NCBI GenBank assembly: GCA_947629165.1
Contig: CANRCR010000001.1
Location: 198,816-262,815 of the forward strand
Direction of reading: 5' to 3'
Length of the DNA stretch: 64,000 nucleotides
Source of the DNA: an uncultured Bacilli bacterium
GTDB taxonomy: Bacteria; Bacillota_I; Bacilli_A; RF39; UBA660
The translations under genes and the position numbers were made by a program. Shown one piece after another: positions 30,283 to 41,386 of this stretch. Under the pieces are notes generated by a model that was not told the DNA's origin, ran no database searches, and saw only the letters and a program-made list of their open reading frames with translations. Every line of letters begins with the position of its first letter. Positions within the stretch are counted from its first letter, which is position 1.

Positions 30283-30843
30283 TTAATGATTCACGTGTTT
30301 ATGATAAAAATCAAGACGCCATTTCATTTCTTGAATTTGAATCTTTTTTGCTAAAGTGCGTGACCAAGCCATAGCAAATCCAATAATGGGTGGGAATATT
30401 GCAGCAATTTGTGCAGTGGATGTTAAACTTCGATCCATTCTAAAGAAGAGATTATGTTCAAATGATTGATATAGGAACAATCCAAGAAAAACTCCTAATC
30501 CAACCCATATTATGTAAGTTAAGATAACCGAAACTTTTATATAAGAAATATAATTTTGATATTTTTTATCTTCAAAAGTTAGTTGTAAAACATCGGGTTG
30601 ACTTACTGGCGGTTTTGCTATTACTGCTTTAGGAGGTTCCACCGATGGCACTGGTGTTGCCACTTCTACAACCGGTTCTTCCTTAATTTCTTTTTTTACT
30701 TCTGTTTTTTTATTTTTCTTTTTAGTATTTTCTTTTACTTCGACTGGTTCTTCCTTTACTTCTTCGGGAATAAGACGATGTCCACATTTTTCACAAAACT
30801 TATTTTTTTCATTATTTTTTGCGCCACATTCTTCACAATACAT
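30283..30843 (-). CDS. Zinc-ribbon membrane protein
   Basis: MYCEECGAKNNEKNKFCEKCGHRL plus hydrophobic segments. Confidence 0.75.
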   Translation of the reverse strand: MYCEECGAKNNEKNKFCEKCGHRLIPEEVKEEPVEVKENTKKKNKKTEVKKEIKEEPVVEVATPVPSVEPPKAVIAKPPVSQPDVLQLTFEDKKYQNYISYIKVSVILTYIIWVGLGVFLGLFLYQSFEHNLFFRMDRSLTSTAQIAAIFPPIIGFAMAWSRTLAKKIQIQEMKWRLDFYHKHVNH

Positions 30844-30902
30844 ATTATTAATTCCTTCCTTCTATTATTAAAAGAAAAAGGCTATTTAAAATAGCCTTTT
30901 TT

Positions 30903-31763
30903 CTAGCCAAATAGTGATCCTAATGAATCTCCTGCTGCTGATACACTTGCTCCCCAAGACATAATTGAACTAACTAGAACTTGCCATAAGATGAATCCAA
31001 CAACTACTGTTGCAATAACAAGTGCTGGAATAAAGGCATAAGCTAATCTATTCTTATTAATATCGGTTGTTTCGGCAAGGGCTTGATATAGATAGAATCC
31101 AACAAACGATGCTGTAAGGCAAAGAACAATTACTGTTAATTGACCACTAATATAAGATAGAACGATGCAAGCTGCCGTAGCAACGGTTGCTAGTACTGAA
31201 ACGGTACCTACTAATGAAATTGCTTTTTTAAAATCAATATTTGCTTTGAAGATAGCTCCAGCAAATACATAAACCATAAGTGCAATCATGAACCATTCGA
31301 AGGCTACAAAGAAAGCTGTATAAAGGAATATTTTCATGAAGTCAATTCCTAAAGCACTTGCTACATTCGTTCCACCAATCGATGATAATCCTAAACTTGT
31401 CATACTATCGAGTCCTGAATTCATTACTGCAGCTTGATATCCTGCATTGATAAGATTTGTTAGGATGAGATATAGGAATAATCCAGCAACTAAAGCGTTA
31501 ATTACAATTGCCATAATTCCTACGCCCATGTTTTCTGATTTAGAATATTTCTTAAACGTATCTGAAGGTTTTGTAAAGATTCCTTTTACAATATCGATTA
31601 ATGATTGGAAGCAAGCTCCAAAATCGAATCCTCCTGTTTTTTGTACTACTACTGTTTGTGTAGCAGGTTCTGTTGCTGTTTCAACAGCGGTTTCATTTTT
31701 AGTACAGTCACAAACTTGACCGTCTTCTAGTTTTTTACCACATTTTGTACAAAATTTTGCCAT
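30903..31763 (-). CDS. Zinc-ribbon multi-TM (Yip1-like) membrane protein
   Basis: MAKFCTKCGKKLEDGQVCDC, FTKPSDTFKKYSKSENMGVGIMAIVINAL, several TM helices. Confidence 0.7.
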   Translation of the reverse strand: MAKFCTKCGKKLEDGQVCDCTKNETAVETATEPATQTVVVQKTGGFDFGACFQSLIDIVKGIFTKPSDTFKKYSKSENMGVGIMAIVINALVAGLFLYLILTNLINAGYQAAVMNSGLDSMTSLGLSSIGGTNVASALGIDFMKIFLYTAFFVAFEWFMIALMVYVFAGAIFKANIDFKKAISLVGTVSVLATVATAACIVLSYISGQLTVIVLCLTASFVGFYLYQALAETTDINKNRLAYAFIPALVIATVVVGFILWQVLVSSIMSWGASVSAAGDSLGSLFG

Positions 31764-31806
31764 AATTTCACTCCTTATAATTTAATCCTATTTCATTTTT
31801 TATTTA

Positions 31807-33105
31807 TTATGAATATCTTGAAAAATATGATAGATTATAACTTAAATCGTATAAATGATATTTACCATCTACATAATCATAATCGATTGTTGTTGAATAA
31901 TTAGAACTTGAAGAATGTGTTTCCGCTCCACTTAAGTACGAATCATACGTAACGGTATAATCGTAATCAATTTTTACGGAAATAGATAATCTACCATCTT
32001 CATCATCTAAAGAATTAATAGTTACTTTTGTTACATTAAATGCCGTTAGAACTGTGTAATCATAATCGGCAATATTACGATATAGAGAATCATAATCCGA
32101 TTTTAATCTACTTAAATCAGCGCCATCGTAATTATAACTTTCTTTAACGTTATCCCAAGTCTTTTTATCGATTACATTCTTATAAAGGCTATTAATATCT
32201 GCTTTTACTTGATCTTGTAATACTTTAACTTGTTCTTCACTTAATTGATCTAACGAATATCTTGCGGTGTAGACATCATATTCGGTCGGTGTCTCTTTGT
32301 CGACAATGGTAATTCCCATTGGGGTTTCCGTCTTAATTTCTGTCTCTACTTCGAAAATAGCTGGAATTTCATAAACATCGAGCGAAGTTGTTGATTCTTC
32401 TGTATTTATATACTTGGTATCTACTTCCGTTCCATCCAAATATAATTTTGATCCTTTTGGAACACGAACTTCAAAATTATTAACTACAAATTCGTCCGAA
32501 TCCATCGCTACTTTCCAAGAATCAAATAATAGTAACTTTTTGTCTTTTTCTTTTACTAGCGTTATATCCATCGTTGATGCTTTACTTGCATCTTTGGTCG
32601 TATATGCTGCTGTAATAGTTGCATTGAGTCCACCATTCGAATATCTAACTGCAGAAAGTTGATAATTGGTTACTTCAGATGTGTCACTCATTTCACTTTC
32701 AAAATAGTTTTTAAATTTTTCTTTTGATACAAAAGTTGTATCATCACCGAAGTTATAATAGTCATATAATTTATCTGCATCTTTTGCTACCCATGCATTC
32801 ATGAATTCACTTGCTACATTGGATGGACTAAATTGTCCATTCAAAATTTGATAGCCAGCAAATAATGCTACTACAACAACGGCTCCTACGATTAAGCCAA
32901 TTTTCATGCTTTTTGACATTGGCTTCTTTGGTTTTGGTGGGGTTGCTGGAACGGTTTGTGTATTTTCTTCTACTACCGGTTCTGCTACAACCTCATCTTT
33001 TTGTTTTGTTTTCTTTACTGATTCTTCTTTTGGAACACGTGCACCACACTCGGCACAAAACTCAGCACCTTTTTCGAGTTTGGCGCCACACTCGCCACAA
33101 AACAT
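31807..33105 (-). CDS. Zinc-ribbon TcaA-like membrane protein
   Basis: MFCGECGAKLEKGAEFCAECGARV, TM (MKIGLIVGAVVVVALFAGYQIL), extracellular domain with FEVRVPKGSKLYLDGTEV. Confidence 0.7.
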   Translation of the reverse strand: MFCGECGAKLEKGAEFCAECGARVPKEESVKKTKQKDEVVAEPVVEENTQTVPATPPKPKKPMSKSMKIGLIVGAVVVVALFAGYQILNGQFSPSNVASEFMNAWVAKDADKLYDYYNFGDDTTFVSKEKFKNYFESEMSDTSEVTNYQLSAVRYSNGGLNATITAAYTTKDASKASTMDITLVKEKDKKLLLFDSWKVAMDSDEFVVNNFEVRVPKGSKLYLDGTEVDTKYINTEESTTSLDVYEIPAIFEVETEIKTETPMGITIVDKETPTEYDVYTARYSLDQLSEEQVKVLQDQVKADINSLYKNVIDKKTWDNVKESYNYDGADLSRLKSDYDSLYRNIADYDYTVLTAFNVTKVTINSLDDEDGRLSISVKIDYDYTVTYDSYLSGAETHSSSSNYSTTIDYDYVDGKYHLYDLSYNLSYFSRYS

Positions 33106-33319
33106 ACTTCTTTCACTCCTTTTCTACTTTAGTATAAGACACTAGTAAAAAAATTACAACAAAAAAACACAATTTTTTTACTTATTTCTTATATTTTTTA
33201 CAATATCAAGAAATGGTTTTTTTCAAATAATAATAAGCATTTGTACTTTATAATTGCAGTAAAATAAATCATTTTATCTTTTTTTGATTCAAAACCTTGA
33301 CGATAAATAAAAAGAAACT

Positions 33320-34738
33320 TTATGTTCGTTTCTTTTTAATTTTATTTTTGATGAAAGAACTAACTTTTTTTACATAAGGTAAATTATACACCAAGCATAT
33401 AACTACCGATAAAATAGCTCCCAAAGCACATAAATATATATTTTTACTATAGTAACAGAAGATAATTACCGCAGCACATAAGAAATAAACGAAAAACATT
33501 TTATAATCCAATTTTATTTTCATGTATTTACGAATATCGATATAACGGTAGATAGCCATTGTAAAATAAGCAATCAAAGTCGAAAGTGATGCCGCATATA
33601 GACCAATCAATTTGATAAGAGCTAAATCAATAATGATATTAATCGCAGCTGCAAAAAAGGAAGTTTTGGCTACCTCTTTGGTTCGCTTCATCGCCACATA
33701 AATTGAACCTAATAAAGACACTAAAACATTAAAGATGGTCGCAACGAGCAAAATCGGTATTTGATAATAAGCTCCACTATAGCCTTCTCCTATAATTAGG
33801 AATGAGAATAAAAAAGGCATAAAGGCAATTAAACCTAGACACATCGAAACAAAGATACTCATAATAAAATTAATCATTTTACTAAAGTATTCTGCATGAT
33901 CGTTATCGTTAATATACATTGCTGCAGATTCTTGCCAAGTCATATTTAAAATTCCAAAAAGAGTAATACAAATACTTGAAATCTTGTTTGCTGAAGAATA
34001 GACACCATTCAAACCAATTCCAAGCAAAACGGTAACAATCACCCGATCCGAGGTATTTACAACCCACCAAGAAAGTTGATTAGGAACAAGTGGAATCGAA
34101 TATTTCCAAAGTTTTTTTCGCTCTTTTTTATCATATGCTTTGAGGTCAATATATCGATATAGTTTCTCTTTCCAAAAGACGAAAATACAACCCGCTACAT
34201 TCCCAAACAAGGTAGCCGCTAACATACCGTTTGCGCCCCATCCGAAGAACGCAATCAAAATAACATTTAAGATGATAGAAAAACTTCCCGTGATTAAACT
34301 ACCGATCGAATAGACTCCATTATGGCCAAATCCTCGGGCAATTTCCAAAAAGATATTGGATAATTCAGCAAAGATTAAGTTAACTAGTAAGAAATATTGA
34401 TACGAATTATGTATAAAAGGAGATATTAATAGATAAAATCCTGAAAAAATTAAGGTTTGAAAAAAGGTCGTAACTAAAACGGTCGTAATGAGTGTTTTCT
34501 TTCTTTCTTCTTTTTTTCGTTCATCGATTAAAAAACGAAATAGTGCCTGGTCAATTTGTAAAAATAAAAGTGGTAAAAGTAAAGAAATACAGGTATTTAA
34601 TAAGTCGATGGTTCCATATTCTTCCGTGGAAAGTAATGCAGTATACAAAGGAAGTAAGAAAAAACTGATAAACCGGGTCGCAATTTTTCCCATGGCCACA
34701 ATAACGGTATTTTTGGCTAATTGTTTTTCACGATTCAC
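33320..34738 (-). CDS. Oligosaccharide flippase (Wzx/MOP superfamily)
   Basis: MNREKQLAKNTVIVAMGKIATRFISFFLLPLYTALLSTEEYGTIDLL and 12-14 TM pattern. Confidence 0.88.
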   Translation of the reverse strand: MNREKQLAKNTVIVAMGKIATRFISFFLLPLYTALLSTEEYGTIDLLNTCISLLLPLLFLQIDQALFRFLIDERKKEERKKTLITTVLVTTFFQTLIFSGFYLLISPFIHNSYQYFLLVNLIFAELSNIFLEIARGFGHNGVYSIGSLITGSFSIILNVILIAFFGWGANGMLAATLFGNVAGCIFVFWKEKLYRYIDLKAYDKKERKKLWKYSIPLVPNQLSWWVVNTSDRVIVTVLLGIGLNGVYSSANKISSICITLFGILNMTWQESAAMYINDNDHAEYFSKMINFIMSIFVSMCLGLIAFMPFLFSFLIIGEGYSGAYYQIPILLVATIFNVLVSLLGSIYVAMKRTKEVAKTSFFAAAINIIIDLALIKLIGLYAASLSTLIAYFTMAIYRYIDIRKYMKIKLDYKMFFVYFLCAAVIIFCYYSKNIYLCALGAILSVVICLVYNLPYVKKVSSFIKNKIKKKRT

Positions 34739-34839
34739 TTTCTATCCCTCCTTTCCTTTTCCTTTTTCATTGTATCATAGTTTGTCTTTTCACTCAATGA
34801 TTTCTTCTTTTAAACAAAAAGACAAGTTACAACTTGCCT

Positions 34840-37371
34840 TTATATATCTAGGAAATCGTCTATCGTCATAAGACGATCATCAATTTCTTTTAAAGATACA
34901 GTCTTCTTTAATGGTTCACTTTTAGTTTCTTCACTCTTCTCTACCATTTCTTCTTTTTTCTCTAATGTTTTTACTTTGAATACTTCGTAAACATTTCCTT
35001 TATGGATGGCACTTCCGGTAGAATAACGATCCATAATCGGAAGTTCGGTTAGTTTAATCGTCGTAATATCGTTTCCTTTAATTCCAATAAAGTCGCGTGT
35101 ATCCGTCACCATTACTTTAACGATTTGATATGGATTCGTCTTTACTTCACGAAGTAATAATAATCCCCTTCTTGCTCTCGTCGACTTTTCAAATTCGAGT
35201 AATTTAACACGTTTACCGGTTCCTTTATCGGTAACAACTGAAACATACTCTTCTTTGGTCGTATCAAAGCAAGAAACGCCTACTACTTCGTCCTCTTTTA
35301 AATTAATAGCCTTTACTCCACTCGTCTTTAATCCCACTAGCGGAACATCATCGCAATCGAACCATAGCCCATAACCGTTTTTCGTTCCAATAAAGATTTC
35401 TTTTCCTTCCGTGAAGAATACATCGATTACTTCGTCTTTATCTTTTAATTTCATACAGGTAATCGGTTTGGTATAACGCGATACTTTAAATTCTCGAAGT
35501 GGAGTTCGTTTAATCATTCCATGCGTTGTCGTAATCGTTATATCTTGATTGGTTTCGAACGAGGTAACAGGAAGGGCTGCTACTATTTGTTCTTGTTCTT
35601 CAATTTTAATAATGTTACTTATATGTTTACCTAGATCTTTCCATTTTAAATCCGGTAATTCATATACAGGAACATATAAATAATTTCCTAAATTCGTGAA
35701 GAGCAAAAGGGTATCTTGCGTATTCATTTCAAAGAGACCTAGTACATAGTCATCTTCTTTGATACTTGGTTCATCCGTTGTTGCTTGATAACTTCGTTTA
35801 CTCGTACGTTTTACATAGCCATCTTTCGTTACTACGACAATTACATCCTCTTTTGGAATTAAAGCATCCGAATCAATCGTAATATCCGTTATTTCATCTT
35901 TAATATCGGTAATACGTGGAAGTCCATATTCTTTTTTAACTCTACGTAGTTCCTCTTTCATCACTTCTTTTAGTTTTTCTTCATCAGACAAGATTCGTTC
36001 GAGACTGGCTACAATCAATTGTAAATTCTTTAATTCTTCTTCGAGTAAGGTAACATCGGTATTCGTCAATTTATAAAGTTGTAATACGACGATGGCTTCG
36101 GCTTGTTCCATCGAAAAATCGAATTCTTTTACTAAATTTTCTTTTGCATCTACTTTGTTTTTACTAGCTCGAATTACGCGGATTACTTCATCTAAAATAG
36201 AAAGGCACTTAATTAATCCTTCGACGATATGAAGGCGTTTTTGGGCAGTCGCTAAATCGAATTTCGTACGACGGGTAATCACTTCTTTTTGATGTCGTAT
36301 ATACGCATCGAGCATCGGGATTAATCCTAAAAGACGAGGTCTACGATTTTCGATCGCAACCATGTTATAGTTATACGAAATTTGTAAATCGGTATTTTTT
36401 AAAAGATAATTTAATATTAAATCGCGATTGGCATCTTTTTTTAAATCGATGGCAATACGAAGTCCATCACGGTCGGATTCATCTCTTACTTCGATGATAC
36501 CTTCCACTTTTTTATCGATTCTGATTTCGTCGATTTTACGTACCAATAACGCTTTATTTACTTCGAACGGGATTTCGGTTACAACGAGTGTCAAGCGTCC
36601 TTTTTCTTCTTCGAACAATGTTCTCGCCCGAACAATTACTTTTCCACGACCCGTCGTGTAGGCATCCCGAATACCGTCTTTCCCTTCGACAATTCCGCCG
36701 GTTGGAAAATCGGGACCTTTGACAATATCGAGTAACGTTTCAAGACGGCAATTTGGATTATCGATACGATGAATGGTTGCATCGATTACTTCAATTAAAT
36801 TATGTGGTGGAATATTGGTCGCATATCCTGCCGAAATACCGGTGGTTCCATTTACTAGTAGGTTTGGAAATTTAGCTGGTAAAACCGTCGGCTCCATAAT
36901 TGTATCATCAAAGTTAGGGGCAAATTGAACGGTATCTTTTTCAATATCTTTTAATAATTCATTACTTATTTTGGAAAGCCGTGCTTCCGTATAACGATAA
37001 GCAGCAGGACTATCGCCGTCGATCGATCCATTGTTTCCATGCATATCGATATAGGGATGACGACTTTTCCAATCTTGACTCATACGCACCATGGCTTCAT
37101 AAATAGAACTATCGCCATGCGGATGGAAATTACCGATTACATCTCCAACTGTTTTGGCACTTTTTCGGTATCCTTTATCGTATGTATTTTTTTCGCGAAA
37201 CATCGAAAAGAGAATTCGTCTTTGAACCGGTTTTAAGCCATCGCGAACATCCGGAATTGCGCGATCTTGAATAATATATTTCGAATAACTTCCAAAACGT
37301 TCTCCCATAATTTCTTCTAACGAATAATGAAAGATCTTTTCAATAATTTCGTGTGTATTTTCTTTTTTCAT
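34840..37371 (-). CDS. parC: DNA topoisomerase IV subunit A
   Basis: YSKYIIQDRAIPDVRDGLKPVQRRILFSM, AAYRYTEARLSKIS, beta-pinwheel repeats. Confidence 0.95.
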   Translation of the reverse strand: MKKENTHEIIEKIFHYSLEEIMGERFGSYSKYIIQDRAIPDVRDGLKPVQRRILFSMFREKNTYDKGYRKSAKTVGDVIGNFHPHGDSSIYEAMVRMSQDWKSRHPYIDMHGNNGSIDGDSPAAYRYTEARLSKISNELLKDIEKDTVQFAPNFDDTIMEPTVLPAKFPNLLVNGTTGISAGYATNIPPHNLIEVIDATIHRIDNPNCRLETLLDIVKGPDFPTGGIVEGKDGIRDAYTTGRGKVIVRARTLFEEEKGRLTLVVTEIPFEVNKALLVRKIDEIRIDKKVEGIIEVRDESDRDGLRIAIDLKKDANRDLILNYLLKNTDLQISYNYNMVAIENRRPRLLGLIPMLDAYIRHQKEVITRRTKFDLATAQKRLHIVEGLIKCLSILDEVIRVIRASKNKVDAKENLVKEFDFSMEQAEAIVVLQLYKLTNTDVTLLEEELKNLQLIVASLERILSDEEKLKEVMKEELRRVKKEYGLPRITDIKDEITDITIDSDALIPKEDVIVVVTKDGYVKRTSKRSYQATTDEPSIKEDDYVLGLFEMNTQDTLLLFTNLGNYLYVPVYELPDLKWKDLGKHISNIIKIEEQEQIVAALPVTSFETNQDITITTTHGMIKRTPLREFKVSRYTKPITCMKLKDKDEVIDVFFTEGKEIFIGTKNGYGLWFDCDDVPLVGLKTSGVKAINLKEDEVVGVSCFDTTKEEYVSVVTDKGTGKRVKLLEFEKSTRARRGLLLLREVKTNPYQIVKVMVTDTRDFIGIKGNDITTIKLTELPIMDRYSTGSAIHKGNVYEVFKVKTLEKKEEMVEKSEETKSEPLKKTVSLKEIDDRLMTIDDFLDI

Positions 37372-37381
37372 GAAAACACCC

Positions 37382-37948
37382 CTATTCTGTTATGATACTA
37401 ATATAATATTGATTGATATTGTGCATTAATTTTTCATCGCATTTTAATTGTAATTTCGTAAATGATTCCCGTAATATTTCAAGTCGTTCCTTCGTCGACA
37501 AAAAGGCATCTTTCGGATTTGCTTCTAAATATTTTAAAATCCGATCCATATAATATAAATTCATTGCCTCTTGGTAACTATTTTCTTTGATTAAATCTCC
37601 TGCTAACTCTTCGGTTAAGGCAACATCTTTTATATTGTGTAAGTGATTATAACAATCTGGATGCCGCTCTAACAATTCCTTGATACATTCTTTTTTGGTA
37701 TAAATAGCACTGTATTTCGCGATTGCTGCATCGATGTCATCCAATCCAATTTTGGCAATTATTTTTGGAAAAATGAGTTCTACTTGTTCCATATTTTCTT
37801 TGTAAAACAAGTTCTCAAAATCAGTATAAGATAAAGCTTTTCGGGCTTTGGGATTTTCTTCTTTTCGCTCTACTAAATAATAAAGAACACTTCCATAGGT
37901 ACTTAATTCTTTTAATAGATTGGTTATATCTTTTTTTGTTAACGCCAT
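37382..37948 (-). CDS. Hypothetical protein between parE and parC
   Basis: 188-aa ORF, helical; no recognised motif. Confidence 0.65.
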   Translation of the reverse strand: MALTKKDITNLLKELSTYGSVLYYLVERKEENPKARKALSYTDFENLFYKENMEQVELIFPKIIAKIGLDDIDAAIAKYSAIYTKKECIKELLERHPDCYNHLHNIKDVALTEELAGDLIKENSYQEAMNLYYMDRILKYLEANPKDAFLSTKERLEILRESFTKLQLKCDEKLMHNINQYYISIITE

Positions 37949-37964
37949 GATCCTATATTCCCTT

Positions 37965-39866
37965 CTAAATTATATAGTCATCTTCTAGTGAAAATTCAAC
38001 ATTCTCATTAATCCATTCTTTTCTTGGCTCAACGGCATCCCCCATGAGTACACTTACTCTTTTTTCGGCTAAGAGGGCATCGTTAATATCTACTTGGATT
38101 AATGTCCGCGTGCTTGGATTCATCGTCGTTTCGGCTAATTGATCCGCATTCATTTCTCCTAAACCTTTGTAGCGTTGTACTTCGCATTTTTTATTTCCTA
38201 CGATTTCTTTCATTTCTTCGGTCGTATAAGCATAGTGATGTTCTTTGCCATCCTTAATTAAGTAAAGTGGGGGCATCGCAATAAAGAGATGTCCATGTTC
38301 GATTAAAGGGCGCATATAACGATAAAAGAAAGTTAATAGTAAGCACTGAATATGGGCTCCATCGACATCGGCATCACTCATGATAATCACTTTGTTGTAC
38401 TCGGCTTCTTCGATATCAAATTCGGCACCAATTCCTGCTCCAATCGTATAGATCATCGTATTAATTTCTTCATTTTTAAAAATATCTTCTAATTTTGCTT
38501 TTTCCGTGTTAATTACTTTACCACGAAGCGGAAGCACCGCTTGAAAACGGCGATCTCTTCCCTGCTTTGCCGAACCACCGGCAGAATCTCCCTCGACTAA
38601 AAATAATTCTTTTTTTGTTTTATCTTTGGTTTGCGCAGGAGTTAATTTTCCAGAAAGGGCTCTTTCTTTCGGATTCTTACTTTTTCCTTTACGCGCTTCT
38701 TCACGCGCTTTTCTAGCGGCTTCCCGAGCGGCTTTACTACGAAGTGATTTTTCAATAATATCTTCGGCAATCTTTTTATTTTCTTCGAGATAAAATGCAA
38801 GTTTTTCCGATACGACGGTATCGACCGCAGTACGTGCTTGAGGCGTTCCTAATTTTCCTTTGGTCTGTCCTTCAAATTGTAATAAGTTTTCCGGTATTTT
38901 TAAACTGATAATTGCCGTTAGTCCTTCTCTTACGTCGCTACCTTCAAACGCTTTATCTTTATCTTTAATAATTCCCCGTTCTTTACAATAATCATTAAAA
39001 ACACGCGTGAGGGCTGTCTTAAAACCTACTTCGTGACTACCGCCATCGATCGTTTTAACATTATTTACAAACGAAATAATATCTTCGTTGTACGTATCGG
39101 TATACTGCATCGCAATATCGACTTCAATTTTATCTTTTACGCCCGTGAAAAGTAATGGCTTTTGTAACGTAACCTTGCCTTCATTTAAATATTCAATATA
39201 GGCTTCTAATCCGTTTTCATAGCAGTATTTTGCCTCTTTCTCGTCTTCTTCATCGATAATTTCAATGGTTAGTCCTTTTAATAAAAAGGCTGATTCTTGC
39301 ATTCGTTCACAGATTGTGGTAAATGAGAAAGTAGTCGATGAGAAAATGGTATCGTCCGGTAAAAAGCGTACCGTCGTCCCTGTACGATTCGTCGTTCCAA
39401 TTTGTTTGAGCGGAGAAGCTACTTTTCCACCATCTTTAAAAGTAATGGAATAGATTCCTTTATCTTTATAAATCGTAACTTCCATCCATTTCGAAAGCGC
39501 ATTAACTACACTCGCACCAACGCCATGAAGTCCACCGGATACTTTGTATCCTCCACTTTCAAACTTCCCCCCAGCGTGAAGTACGGTATAAATTACTTCC
39601 GGAGTACTTTTTCCAGAAGCGTGCATTCCCACGGGAATACCACGACCGTGATCTTCGACCGAGATACTTTTATCTTTATGAATGGTAATCTTTATATAAT
39701 TTCCAAAACCGTTGATAACTTCATCGATGGCATTGTCGACAATTTCCCAAACAAGATGGTGTAATCCTCTTTTGTCCGTCGATCCAATATACATACCTGG
39801 ACGTTTTCGAACGGCTTCTAATCCCTCTAAGATTTTAATGGAACTCTCGTCATATTTAACTGCCAT
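37965..39866 (-). CDS. parE: DNA topoisomerase IV subunit B
   Basis: LEGLEAVRKRPGMYIGSTDKRGLHHLVWEIVDNAIDE, LFLVEGDSAGGSAKQGRDR, IIMSDADVDGAHI. ATG at 39866. Confidence 0.95.
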   Translation of the reverse strand: MAVKYDESSIKILEGLEAVRKRPGMYIGSTDKRGLHHLVWEIVDNAIDEVINGFGNYIKITIHKDKSISVEDHGRGIPVGMHASGKSTPEVIYTVLHAGGKFESGGYKVSGGLHGVGASVVNALSKWMEVTIYKDKGIYSITFKDGGKVASPLKQIGTTNRTGTTVRFLPDDTIFSSTTFSFTTICERMQESAFLLKGLTIEIIDEEDEKEAKYCYENGLEAYIEYLNEGKVTLQKPLLFTGVKDKIEVDIAMQYTDTYNEDIISFVNNVKTIDGGSHEVGFKTALTRVFNDYCKERGIIKDKDKAFEGSDVREGLTAIISLKIPENLLQFEGQTKGKLGTPQARTAVDTVVSEKLAFYLEENKKIAEDIIEKSLRSKAAREAARKAREEARKGKSKNPKERALSGKLTPAQTKDKTKKELFLVEGDSAGGSAKQGRDRRFQAVLPLRGKVINTEKAKLEDIFKNEEINTMIYTIGAGIGAEFDIEEAEYNKVIIMSDADVDGAHIQCLLLTFFYRYMRPLIEHGHLFIAMPPLYLIKDGKEHHYAYTTEEMKEIVGNKKCEVQRYKGLGEMNADQLAETTMNPSTRTLIQVDINDALLAEKRVSVLMGDAVEPRKEWINENVEFSLEDDYII

Positions 39867-39957
39867 TTTATCATCTCCTATCCCATTATAACAAATCAAA
39901 GTAAAGAAAAAAAGGAAGATGACAGTTATTTGACAGTCAAAATCCTCTTATTTACGC

Positions 39958-41337
39958 TTATTTTATTTGGTTTAATGTTTCAATTAACGAACAAAATTCG
40001 GTTTGGAGAGCATCTCTCCGTTCAGGACTTTCCGCCTCGAAACGAACGGTAATATTCGGTCCTGTGTTACTTGCTCGAATCAAAGCCCAACCATCTTCGA
40101 AATCACAACGTACCCCATCGATATCATTGATTGGATATCCTTTTTCTTCGGCATACGATTTTACTTTGTCGACGATCGTAAATTTGACTTCATCCGGTGT
40201 TTTAATTTTTATTTCAGGGGTGGCATACATTTTAGGAATTCCCGCTAGTAATTCACTTACCGATTGATTCGTATGCGATAAAATTTCTAAAAGGCGAAGT
40301 CCTGCATACATTCCCGAATCGAAACCTTTAAATTTATCTCGGAAATAAACGTGTCCTGAAAGTTCTCCTCCAAAGATACAATCCCATTCGCGCGTATATC
40401 TTTTTGTATATGAATTTCCGACTCTCGAACAAAGTGGCGTTCCTCCTAATTTTTTTATTTCATCAATTAATGTCTTACTACATTTAACATCGTATAAAAT
40501 ACGTTTGTTTTCGTTTGTCGGAATTAAATTCCGTGCAACAATAATCATGTACTGATCCATCGATAGAAATTGTCCTTTTTCATCGATTACGCCTAGTCGG
40601 TCACCATCGCCATCAAATGCAAGTCCTACATCGGCTCCCGTTGCAAGCACTTGTTCTTTTAAGTACGTAAGATTTTCTTCGACCGAAGGATCGGGATGAT
40701 GATTTGGAAAGTTCGGATCACTTTCACCAAAAAGGACAGTTAAATCGATTGGTAATTTTTCATAGATTTCTTTCGCAAAAAGGGCGGTCGTTCCATTCCC
40801 ACAATCAACGAGCACTTTTAATGGACGATCTCCTAATTTTATACCTTCTAATAAAGTTTTTTGATAGTCCTCTTTCACATCCATGGTAGAAAGGGACCCC
40901 ATTCCCTCATGAAATTCCTGTTTTAACGTGTAATCTAAAAATTCTTGAATCGTATCGCCACAGGCATTTCCGGTCTCATCAAAAGCAAATTTAAAACCAT
41001 TTTCATCTTTTGGGTTGTGACTTGCCGTTACCATTACTCCGCGCGGTATCTGTTCCCTAATACAAGCGTAATAATACATCGGTGTGGTAGTAAGTCCTAG
41101 ATTGATAACATCGACGCCACTTTCACGAATCCCGCAAATTAAGGCATTCGCTAATTCTTCGGAAGAAAAACGGTTATCACGTGAAACAATACAATTTTTA
41201 TGTCCCAAATCAATTAATTTCGAACCAAAACTTCGTCCAATCGTATAAGCAATATCTTCATTTAAATCACTTGGATACTTTCCTCTTATATCGTATCCTC
41301 TAAAAATATAAGGATTTATCTCTTTCGTTAATTTCAT
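39958..41337 (-). CDS. Phosphomannomutase/phosphoglucomutase
   Basis: FRGYDIRGKYPSDL, MVTASHNPKDENGFKF, AFDGDGDRLGVID, GGELSGHVYF. Confidence 0.93.
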   Translation of the reverse strand: MKLTKEINPYIFRGYDIRGKYPSDLNEDIAYTIGRSFGSKLIDLGHKNCIVSRDNRFSSEELANALICGIRESGVDVINLGLTTTPMYYYACIREQIPRGVMVTASHNPKDENGFKFAFDETGNACGDTIQEFLDYTLKQEFHEGMGSLSTMDVKEDYQKTLLEGIKLGDRPLKVLVDCGNGTTALFAKEIYEKLPIDLTVLFGESDPNFPNHHPDPSVEENLTYLKEQVLATGADVGLAFDGDGDRLGVIDEKGQFLSMDQYMIIVARNLIPTNENKRILYDVKCSKTLIDEIKKLGGTPLCSRVGNSYTKRYTREWDCIFGGELSGHVYFRDKFKGFDSGMYAGLRLLEILSHTNQSVSELLAGIPKMYATPEIKIKTPDEVKFTIVDKVKSYAEEKGYPINDIDGVRCDFEDGWALIRASNTGPNITVRFEAESPERRDALQTEFCSLIETLNQIK

Positions 41338-41386
41338 TTCCTTCGCTCCATTCTATTTTCATTATAACACAAAAAAAGAAGTGAAT

